Of a DNA stretch of 64,000 nucleotides, positions 57,831 to 64,000 are shown in pieces. The stretch comes from Bordetella ansorpii. Lineage in GTDB: Bacteria > Pseudomonadota > Gammaproteobacteria > Burkholderiales > Burkholderiaceae_B. Made by a program: the position numbers and the translations under genes. Every line of letters starts with the position of its first letter. Positions within the stretch are counted from its first letter, which is position 1. The notes beneath the pieces are model-generated. The model was not told where the DNA came from, did not search any database, and saw nothing but the letters and a program-made list of their open reading frames with translations. The stretch covers positions 372,001 to 436,000 of the forward strand of contig NZ_FKIF01000002.1 in assembly GCF_900078705.1 (NCBI RefSeq), read 5' to 3'.

Positions 57831-58853
57831 TTACTTGTTGGTGGAGAAGGAACCGGACGCCAGGCGGGCGAACACGTTCTTGAGGGACCCGGCGCCGGGA
57901 GCGGACTCGGCGGAAGGCTGGGCGGCAGGAGCCGGGTGCGCGGTGATCGGGGCAGGCTCGGGGGCGAAGGTGGAGACGGCCGGTTGCGGCACGGGATCGG
58001 CGGCGGCACTGGCCACCGGCATCATGAAGGCCGTCCCGAAGTCCGGCTGGGGCGCCGCGGGCGCCGGGGCGGCAAAGACATCGGCCACCGGCTGCGGAGG
58101 CACCGGCGCATGCACCGGTGCTGCCTGCACCGACGTATCGGCCGCAGCGGCGAAAACGGGCTGCGCATCCCAGGACGGGGAGGCGGGCGCCATGGCAGGC
58201 TGAGTCTCCCACGATGCAGGCGCGGGGGCCATGGACGAGGCGAAAGCGGGCTGCTGCGCTTCCCAAGGCGCGGGCGCCATGACCGGCGCGGCGGCCGTCT
58301 GCTGCGCTTCCCAGGACGAGGGAGCGGGTGTCATCCCCGGCGCGGCGGCCATCTGCTGCGCCTCCCAGGACGTGGGCGCGGGCGTCATCGCCGGCGCGAA
58401 AGCCGGTTGCTGTGCTTCCCAAGGCGCGGGCGCCAAGGCCGGCGCGGCGGCCGTCTGCTGAGCTTCCCACGACCCGGGGACGGGCGCGGCGACGGCAGGC
58501 GCGGCGTCCCAGGACGCGGGCGCGGGCGCCATGGACGGGGCGACGACCACCGGCGGCACCTCCACGTAGGCCGGCACGGATACTGGCGCGGCGGCCCGGG
58601 TCACCGGCGGGATGGCGCCGTCGGGCGATGCCGGGGCGGGGGTGCTGGACGGCCACGGCGACTGGGCGGCGGGCGAATCCGTACGCTCGCCAACGGAAGG
58701 CGGCAACATGGCCAACTCGGGCCGGATGGCCGACAGCAAGGGCCAACGGTCGCGTGAAGCCTGGGCCTGATTGGTCTGGCCCACTTCGAGGTATTGCTCG
58801 GGGTCTCCGCCGAATCGCCGGTAGAGACTCGAAATATCGGTTGCATCGCTCAT
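57831..58853 (-). CDS. BcsP/BcsO-like proline- and alanine-rich cellulose accessory protein
   Basis: 340 residues of low complexity (A, P, Q). The ends look conserved: the N-terminal DISSLYRRFGGDPEQYLEV then RDRWPLLSAIRPELAM, and the C-terminal AGSLKNVFARLASG. These are shared with the small BcsR-like and BcsP/BcsO proteins (RWPLL phrase). Between them, about residues 114-234 repeat a unit SWEAQQTAAAPALAPAP about six times. It is predicted to be disordered, cytoplasmic, perhaps a scaffold for bcsD/bcsQ (inference). It is 57 bases after bcsD and two bases before bcsQ. Confidence 0.72.
   Translation of the reverse strand: MSDATDISSLYRRFGGDPEQYLEVGQTNQAQASRDRWPLLSAIRPELAMLPPSVGERTDSPAAQSPWPSSTPAPASPDGAIPPVTRAAAPVSVPAYVEVPPVVVAPSMAPAPASWDAAPAVAAPVPGSWEAQQTAAAPALAPAPWEAQQPAFAPAMTPAPTSWEAQQMAAAPGMTPAPSSWEAQQTAAAPVMAPAPWEAQQPAFASSMAPAPASWETQPAMAPASPSWDAQPVFAAAADTSVQAAPVHAPVPPQPVADVFAAPAPAAPQPDFGTAFMMPVASAAADPVPQPAVSTFAPEPAPITAHPAPAAQPSAESAPGAGSLKNVFARLASGSFSTNK
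58152..58514 (-). repeat. Coding tandem repeats in the BcsP-like gene
   Basis: Units of about 51-54 bases encode W(E/D)A(Q)Q followed by an alanine-proline run; six or seven copies, with tryptophan and glutamine positions nearly invariant and the alanine-proline part variable (TAAAP, PAFAP, MAAAP). Likely to expand or shrink by recombination. It is not a CRISPR: there are no spacers. Confidence 0.85.
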
Positions 58854-58910
58854 GGTTCGACCTGCTCTGTGGTGCCCCGCCTGCCGGCCGGGACTGGCAT
58901 CAAGGGAGGC

Positions 58911-59390
58911 TTACTTGCCGAAACGGAACACGACGGTTCCCATGGCGTCGGGTTCGCCGACCTGCGAGACGTGCAATTGCGCATCGGCGCCCAGTTCACG
59001 CATCCAGCACTCGTAGGCGCCCTCCAGGAAACCGATCGTCCATGCATGGTGGCCAGCGCCGAACGCGGCCTGCAGGGGAGCGCAGTAATGCGCCAGCATC
59101 AGATGGTCGTTCGCCTCGGAGATGTCCACCCAGCCCCAATCCTGCCCTCGCCAGATGAGGTTCATGGCCTTCTGCAGGTCGTCCACCGTGCCCGATCCCC
59201 CCAGCGCATGCTGCTGCGCAAAGCGCTCGCCGGTGCGGCGCATCATGCTGCGCAGGTTCTTCGGCGTCAGATCGTGGGTCAGCTCCCCAGCCAGGGCATT
59301 GAGGAAATCGCGCCACTGATGAGAGCAAAGACGCTGGGTGAGATGGGAGTAAACGGCGCTTTCCACGAATGTCCTCTGGATGAGCGGCAT
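58911..59390 (-). CDS. bcsD: Cellulose synthase subunit D (BcsD)
   Basis: 159 residues from the ATG at 59390 (MPLIQRTFVESAVYSHLTQR), the family length. Conserved sections: QWRDFLNALAGELTHDLTPK, LRSMMRRTGERFAQQHAL and LEGAYECWMRELGADAQLHV. In Komagataeibacter BcsD forms octamers that guide glucan chains into crystalline fibres. First gene of the minus-strand operon. Its presence defines a type I operon and predicts ordered cellulose, though here combined with acetylation genes that should disturb crystallisation. Confidence 0.9.
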   Translation of the reverse strand: MPLIQRTFVESAVYSHLTQRLCSHQWRDFLNALAGELTHDLTPKNLRSMMRRTGERFAQQHALGGSGTVDDLQKAMNLIWRGQDWGWVDISEANDHLMLAHYCAPLQAAFGAGHHAWTIGFLEGAYECWMRELGADAQLHVSQVGEPDAMGTVVFRFGK

Positions 59391-60090
59391 CAGAAGGCGA
59401 TGCCGGAACGCAACGGGCAGGCCCCCGCGGCTCGCGATGCAGGCGCATCGCAAAGGATTGAAATTATGCGCAAAAATAAGATAGCCAGGTAGCCGGGAAC
59501 CCGCCGACAGCGGGAACATGCAAGCATCCAGGAGCGCGACGGCCGTCGGCCTGGGCAGCTTCCCATCGCGGGGAGGGGACCACAGAGGATGGAATTCTTG
59601 CTGCTTGCGAACTTCGGCTTATCTGAAACCAACATGGCACTTCTGCCAATTGGCAAGGCGGAGCTGCGGGGTTCCGGCCGCGCATTCTTGAAGCATGACC
59701 TTGCGTCTCAGGTGGTGTTCTGGAGCGCCAAGCGCGGGACTGACGACCGCCGCCCTGAACTGCCCCAATTCTAATATGGGTATTGTTAAAATCTGAATTT
59801 AATTGCTACTCCCAGGTGCAATTGTCGGGTCAACCTGACGTTTTTTGACGTTTCATGCTGACTTGTTGCGCCGGCAGGTCCCCAATGTTGCTCGAATAGC
59901 GAAACCTGCCATTGCTCGCACGATTGAGGTAGCCAAGCCAACCGCTGCCGTCTAAGATGCGCCGTATGAATCTTTGTCCATTTGATACGCAAAGATTCGC
60001 AACTACGGTCAAGCTACTGGATTTTTACGATTTCGTTACTGTGGGCGGTGACGATTCTGGAAATCGGCCACAGGCAGAAGGAACTTCGCG
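59391..60090. other. 700-base divergent intergenic region between bcsD and manC
   Basis: No convincing gene (the short frame at 59589-59774 lacks a ribosome site and homology marks). It should hold the promoters of both the cellulose operon and the manC operon. Visible items: an inverted repeat GCGATGC-aggc-GCATCGC at 59434-59451 in the bcsD leader, an AT-rich block at about 59770-59815, and a direct repeat TGACG at 59836-59840 and 59846-59850, exactly ten bases apart. The manC ribosome site AAGGAA is at 60078-60083. Confidence 0.7.
59434..59451. promoter_or_regulatory. Inverted repeat in the bcsD leader
   Basis: GCGATGC and GCATCGC with a four-base loop, 44 bases upstream of the bcsD start. 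It could fold in the mRNA leader or serve as an operator. No function is shown. Confidence 0.4.
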
Positions 60091-61515
60091 ATGTCCACCG
60101 CACCCATTGACTTACAGCCCGTGCTGCTGGCGGGCGGGTCGGGGACCCGGCTCTGGCCGTTATCGCGGGAAAGCTATCCCAAGCAGTTCCTCAACCTGCT
60201 CGACGATGCCTCCGCGCTGCAGGCCACCTGGCACCGCGTCAGCGAACTGGCCGACCACGAGCCGCTGCTGATCACCAACGAGACGCACCGGTTCATCGTC
60301 GCCGAGCAACTGCGCCAACTGGATCTGCAACACCCCGAGATCCTGCTCGAACCCGTGGGCCGCAACACCGCTCCCGCCATCGCGCTGGCCGCGCTGCATG
60401 CGCTGGCCCGCGGCGGCGATACCCTGCTGCTGGTGCTCCCCTCCGACCATGCGGTCATGCGACCGGCCGCGTTCCGGCAGGCGGTCGAGATCGCGCGCGC
60501 GCCCGCGCTGGCCGGCAAGCTGGTCACCTTCGGCGTGGTGCCGGGATATGCCGAGACCGGCTACGGCTACATCCGCGCCCGCGTCGGCGCCGATCCCCAT
60601 GGTCCCGCCGACGTCGAGGCCTTCGTGGAAAAGCCCGATGCCGACAGTGCGGCCCGGTACATCGCGGAAGGAAACTATTACTGGAACAGCGGCATGTTCC
60701 TGTTCCTGGCATCCCGTTACCTGCAGGCCCTGCAACAATTCCGTCCGGACATCCTGCAGGCATGCCAGGCCGCGATGGCTGGCAAACGGGACGACGGCGA
60801 TTTCGTGCGGTTCGACGAAGCGGCGTTCGCCGCATGCCCGTCCGACTCCATCGACTACGCCGTCATGGAACGCGACCCCGACGTGGCGATGGTCCCGCTG
60901 GACGCGGGCTGGAGCGACATCGGCTCCTGGGCATCGCTGTGGCAGCTGGCGGAACAGGATCAGGACGGCAATGCGTTTCGCGGCGACGTGGTGGCCGACT
61001 CGTGCCGGGACACCTATGCCTATTCCAGCAGCCGCCTGGTTGCGGTGCTGGGCATGAAGGACGCCGTGGTGGTCGAGACGCCGGATGCCGTGCTGGTGGC
61101 CGCGCGCGACCAGGTCCAGCATGTGCGCAAGATCGTGGCCAAGCTGCAGGCCGCCAGGCGCAGCGAGGCGGTGGAGCACCGCCTGGTCTACCGTCCCTGG
61201 GGATCCTACGACTCGGTCGACGAAGGCCCCCGCTTCAAGGTCAAGCGCATCACCGTGGCGCCGGGCTGCCGCCTGTCGCTGCAAATGCACCATCACCGTG
61301 CCGAGCACTGGATCGTCGTCACGGGCACCGCGCGGATCACGCGAGGGGAAGAGGTTTTCCTGCTCACCGAAAACCAATCCACTTATATTCCGCTGGGCGT
61401 GCGCCATCGCCTTGAGAATCCAGGGTCGATTCCACTGGAACTGATCGAAGTGCAGTCCGGGCCGTATCTGGCCGAGGACGATATCGTGCGCTTCGAAGAC
61501 GCCTACGGCCGTTGA
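60091..61515 (+). CDS. manC: Mannose-1-phosphate guanylyltransferase/mannose-6-phosphate isomerase
   Basis: 474 residues, bifunctional (CpsB/AlgA type). The nucleotidyltransferase domain opens with VLLAGGSGTRLWPLSRESYP, and the pyrophosphorylase signature continues KQFLNLL. FVEKPD and NSGMFLF sit in the same domain. The isomerase part has the cupin metal residues in LSLQMHHHRAEHWIVVTGTA. It makes GDP-mannose and interconverts the hexose-6-phosphates. First gene of an exopolysaccharide unit and divergent from the cellulose operon, so the two polysaccharides are probably co-regulated. Confidence 0.97.
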   Translation: MSTAPIDLQPVLLAGGSGTRLWPLSRESYPKQFLNLLDDASALQATWHRVSELADHEPLLITNETHRFIVAEQLRQLDLQHPEILLEPVGRNTAPAIALAALHALARGGDTLLLVLPSDHAVMRPAAFRQAVEIARAPALAGKLVTFGVVPGYAETGYGYIRARVGADPHGPADVEAFVEKPDADSAARYIAEGNYYWNSGMFLFLASRYLQALQQFRPDILQACQAAMAGKRDDGDFVRFDEAAFAACPSDSIDYAVMERDPDVAMVPLDAGWSDIGSWASLWQLAEQDQDGNAFRGDVVADSCRDTYAYSSSRLVAVLGMKDAVVVETPDAVLVAARDQVQHVRKIVAKLQAARRSEAVEHRLVYRPWGSYDSVDEGPRFKVKRITVAPGCRLSLQMHHHRAEHWIVVTGTARITRGEEVFLLTENQSTYIPLGVRHRLENPGSIPLELIEVQSGPYLAEDDIVRFEDAYGR

Positions 61516-61548
61516 GGCTTCTTACCGACTCATCGCCGTCCCAGAGAC

Positions 61549-62970
61549 ATGTTCCTGCAAGACAAACTCAGCCACCACCAGAATGCCTTCATGGCGCTCG
61601 TGGGCGTGGTCAGCGCACTGCTCAATGCCCTGCCGTTCCTGGCGCTGGCCCATTTGAGCGAGGCCAACGATTCCGCCGCCGCACAGAACGTCTCGGCGCT
61701 GATCGGCGTCAGCGCCTTCTTCACCTATGCCCGCTTCAGGCTGCTTGTCAGCGCCCGGACGGGGCTCTGGATGCTGGGCCAGGGCGTCAGGCGCTGGTTC
61801 AATGTACTGTTCGTCGCGCTGGCCGGCCTGCTGTTCCTGTCGCACGGCAACCTCGATTTCCAGCAATGGCGCATCGTCCTGATCGAATGGACCGGGCTGG
61901 CGCTGGGGTTGCAGATAGGCGGGCTGGCCGTGCTGCGCCGGATCGCCTACAACATCAACAATTCCTCGTCGAACAAGCGCCGCGCCGTCTTCTTCAGCCT
62001 GGGACCAAAGGCCAGCGAACTGGCCATGCGGCTCCAGCGTTCGCCGATCCTGGGCATACACGTCGACGGCTATTACGCGCCGCAGCCGCTGCCCGGGCAG
62101 GAAGGCAGCCCGGGCGGCACGCCGCGCTACCTCGGCGGCTTTGCCAGCGCGATCAAGCAGATCGATTCCGGCCAGATCGACATCGCCTTCATTCCCCTCG
62201 ACAAGCATAGCTACGAGGACGAGGCATTGCAGCTGATGAACCGGCTGTACGACTCCACGACCACCATCTACCTGATTCCCGAATCGCCCATCCCCGGCGA
62301 ATCGGTGATCGACAACGCCGTCATCGCCGGCGTGCCGCTGCTGGCCCTGCACGAAACGCAGATGGTCGGCCTGTCGCGCTCGTTCAAGCGCGCGACGGAT
62401 CTCGTGCTGGGCAGCCTGGTGCTGCTTCTGGTGCTGCCCGTGATGCTGCTGGTGGCCCTGGCCATCCGCCTGGATTCGCCCGGTCCCATCATCTTCCGCC
62501 AGCATCGCTATGGCGAACGCGGCTCGTCCATCACCGTCTTCAAGTTCCGCTCGATGCGCGTGGGCAGCGATCGCCTGCAGGATGGCAAGCTGCGCCAGGC
62601 CAGCGCCAACGACGACCGCATCACGCGGGTGGGCCGCATCCTGCGCCGCACGTCGCTGGACGAACTGCCGCAGTTGTTCAATGTGCTGGGCGGCTCGATG
62701 AGCCTGGTGGGCCCGCGCCCCCACGCCGTCGAACACAACGAGATGTACCGGCGCATGATCCACGGCTACATGCTGCGCCACAGCGTCAAGCCGGGCATCA
62801 CGGGCTGGGCGCAGATCCATGGCCTGCGCGGCGAGACCGACACGCCGGACAAGATGCAGCGCCGTGTGCAGTACGACCGCTACTACATCACCAACTGGTC
62901 GTTGCGGCTGGACCTGAAGATCCTGGTCCGCACCACGGTGATGATCCTGTGGGATAGAAACGCGTACTGA
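61549..62970 (+). CDS. Undecaprenyl-phosphate glucose phosphotransferase (WcaJ/ExoY family)
   Basis: 473 residues. N-terminal four membrane segments (about residues 15-130), a CoA-binding-like middle domain (residues 145-255), a fifth segment (LVLGSLVLLLVLPVMLLVAL) and the bacterial sugar transferase domain. Signatures: FKFRSMRVGSDRLQD, RRTSLDELPQLFNVLGG, SLVGPRPHAVEHNEMY and KPGITGWAQIHGLRGETDT. It transfers glucose-1-phosphate (or galactose) onto the lipid carrier, starting exopolysaccharide repeat units. 33 bases after manC. The MFLQDKLSHHQNAFM start is used. Confidence 0.94.
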   Translation: MFLQDKLSHHQNAFMALVGVVSALLNALPFLALAHLSEANDSAAAQNVSALIGVSAFFTYARFRLLVSARTGLWMLGQGVRRWFNVLFVALAGLLFLSHGNLDFQQWRIVLIEWTGLALGLQIGGLAVLRRIAYNINNSSSNKRRAVFFSLGPKASELAMRLQRSPILGIHVDGYYAPQPLPGQEGSPGGTPRYLGGFASAIKQIDSGQIDIAFIPLDKHSYEDEALQLMNRLYDSTTTIYLIPESPIPGESVIDNAVIAGVPLLALHETQMVGLSRSFKRATDLVLGSLVLLLVLPVMLLVALAIRLDSPGPIIFRQHRYGERGSSITVFKFRSMRVGSDRLQDGKLRQASANDDRITRVGRILRRTSLDELPQLFNVLGGSMSLVGPRPHAVEHNEMYRRMIHGYMLRHSVKPGITGWAQIHGLRGETDTPDKMQRRVQYDRYYITNWSLRLDLKILVRTTVMILWDRNAY

Positions 62971-63033
62971 CGCGGCGGCGAGCGCCGCCCCCGCATGCGC
63001 GAACGGATGGCGTCCGGCTGCCCCCGGTCCGGG

Positions 63034-63990
63034 TCAGGACGATCCGCGCCCGGTACGCAACGCGCGCCACTGCTTCCAGCACAGCATCGCGAACCAGGGG
63101 TCATTGACCAGATAGCGGCGCCACAGGCGCCTGGGGTTCGTCAGCAGGCGCCACACCCACTCCATGCCGATGCGCTGGAACACCGCGGGTGCGCGGCGCT
63201 GCAGTCCGATGGCGAACTCCATCGCGGCCCCCACGCACAGCACGATGCCGCCAGGCAGAGATGAGGCGTAGTGCAGCGCCCAGTTCTCCTGCTTGGGCAA
63301 TCCCACGCAGGCGAATACGACGTCGGGGGCGGATTCCCGCACCCGCTGCGCGAACGCCTCGCCTTCCGGTCCCAGCGGCTCGAACCGCATGGACGGGCAT
63401 ACGATGTCCACGCGCAGCGCGGGGAAGTACCGGGCGAAACGCGCGGTCAGGTCGGCCTCCGATCCCGGCATGCCTCCCAGCAGCATGATGCGCCAATTGC
63501 GCCGCTCGGCCTCTTTGCACAGCGCCACGAACAGGTCGGCGCCGGTCACGCGCTGCGGCAACGGGCGGCCGAGCAACCGGCTGGCCCACACCACCGGCAT
63601 GCCATCGGCAAAGATGAAATCGGCCGTCGCGTAACGCGCCCGCAGTTCGGGCGCGGCATCCAGGCGCACGATGTGGTCGACGTTGGGTGTGACCACCACG
63701 CGCGCGCGGCCGTCGCGCCGCTCGGCCGCCCGGACCAGCGCCTCCACGGCGGCATCGAACGTGACCGCCGACATGTCCAGGTCGAACAGGCGGGCCTTGG
63801 GCAGGGCAGGGAGATCGGTGGAAGGCAAGCCGGCACCGTCGGGGCCGGAAGTATGCGGCAAGGTTTGCAAAAGAGCCCCTGAGAGGAAGTGCCATACGGT
63901 ATGCGCGACGCCGGAGCACCAGGCAAGTCGGGCCGCAACATTGTATTTATAAAATTTTGAACGTGACAAAATGAGTACGCTACTATCCAT
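63034..63990 (-). CDS. WecG/TagA/CpsF-family glycosyltransferase (GT26)
   Basis: 318 residues as read from the ATG at 63990, but the first 40 residues (MDSSVLILSRSKFYKYN) come from an AT-rich promoter-like stretch and fit the family poorly; a TTG at 63870 preceded by AGGGG five bases upstream is the more likely start. Family signatures: VVVTPNVDHIVRL, FADGMPVVWASRLLGRPLP, QRVTGADLFVALCKEAE and GLPKQENWALHYASSL. It adds a sugar (typically N-acetylmannosamine or similar) to a lipid-linked saccharide. It converges on the initiating transferase, separated from it by 63 bases, so it belongs to a second unit of the exopolysaccharide locus continuing beyond the window. Confidence 0.88.
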   Translation of the reverse strand: MDSSVLILSRSKFYKYNVAARLAWCSGVAHTVWHFLSGALLQTLPHTSGPDGAGLPSTDLPALPKARLFDLDMSAVTFDAAVEALVRAAERRDGRARVVVTPNVDHIVRLDAAPELRARYATADFIFADGMPVVWASRLLGRPLPQRVTGADLFVALCKEAERRNWRIMLLGGMPGSEADLTARFARYFPALRVDIVCPSMRFEPLGPEGEAFAQRVRESAPDVVFACVGLPKQENWALHYASSLPGGIVLCVGAAMEFAIGLQRRAPAVFQRIGMEWVWRLLTNPRRLWRRYLVNDPWFAMLCWKQWRALRTGRGSS

Positions 63991-64000
63991 GGCGACACCG

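Noticed and set aside
58152-58514. CRISPR-like repeat array
   Set aside because: The repeats are contiguous, coding and vary at codon level; no spacers.
59589-59774. Possible 61-residue gene between bcsD and manC
   Set aside because: No ribosome site, no recognisable features, and it sits in a region that must hold promoters.

Overview
The window is GC-rich (roughly two thirds G+C) DNA from a proteobacterium, most likely a Burkholderiales member of the Alcaligenaceae (Bordetella/Achromobacter type). The reasons are a Bug/TctC-type binding protein, dense operons of peptide-type ABC transporters and amidases, and a betaproteobacterial-style cellulose operon carrying bcsD, bcsP-like and bcsQ genes. 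This placement is inference from gene content; there is no rRNA or tRNA gene here to test it.

Left edge (1-5.9 kb): a peptide/opine-type ABC transporter operon on the minus strand (ATPase cut by the window edge, two permeases, binding protein), divergent from mnmE (4566-5924, plus). The last 18 bases of mnmE resemble the attB used by SGI1-type elements. Beyond mnmE lies an island-like patch (5.9-11.2 kb) with visibly lower GC: a truncated rhuM-like fragment, a large primase-helicase resembling the TOTE conflict-system protein, a conserved partner of unknown function, a parDE toxin-antitoxin pair and a small winged-helix-like protein. This is the best candidate in the window for an uncharacterised defence or conflict system.

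Middle (11.5-39 kb): a frameshifted membrane-protein gene and a small membrane protein; a truncated BchE-like radical SAM gene divergent from a GntR-controlled catabolic operon (hydroxyacid dehydrogenase, RidA, aminotransferase, Bug binding protein); a trio of YcxB/DKNYY/DUF6985-like genes that look like orphan immunity genes; and a roughly 13-kb minus-strand run of four amidases, two AtzG-like small proteins, a complete oligopeptide-type ABC transporter and an AbrB-family membrane protein, divergent from a TetR regulator. The run reads as an uptake-plus-hydrolysis pathway for an unidentified amide or peptide. Then come a small secreted protein, an entericidin-like lipoprotein, a second hydroxyacid dehydrogenase, two tandem Hsp20 genes and a medium-chain oxidoreductase.

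Right part (39-64 kb): a cellulose locus on the minus strand, bcsD - bcsP-like - bcsQ - bcsA - bcsB - bcsB - bcsZ - bcsC, followed by two SGNH-hydrolase paralogues and AlgF-, MBOAT(AlgI)- and AlgJ/X-like genes, equivalent to the Pseudomonas wssFGHI cellulose-acetylation module. A secreted polysaccharide deacetylase gene sits in the opposite orientation inside that module. BcsA has the c-di-GMP-binding PilZ signature. Two consecutive complete bcsB genes are unusual. Divergently, manC, a WcaJ-type initiating sugar transferase and a convergent WecG/TagA glycosyltransferase begin a second exopolysaccharide cluster that runs out of the window.
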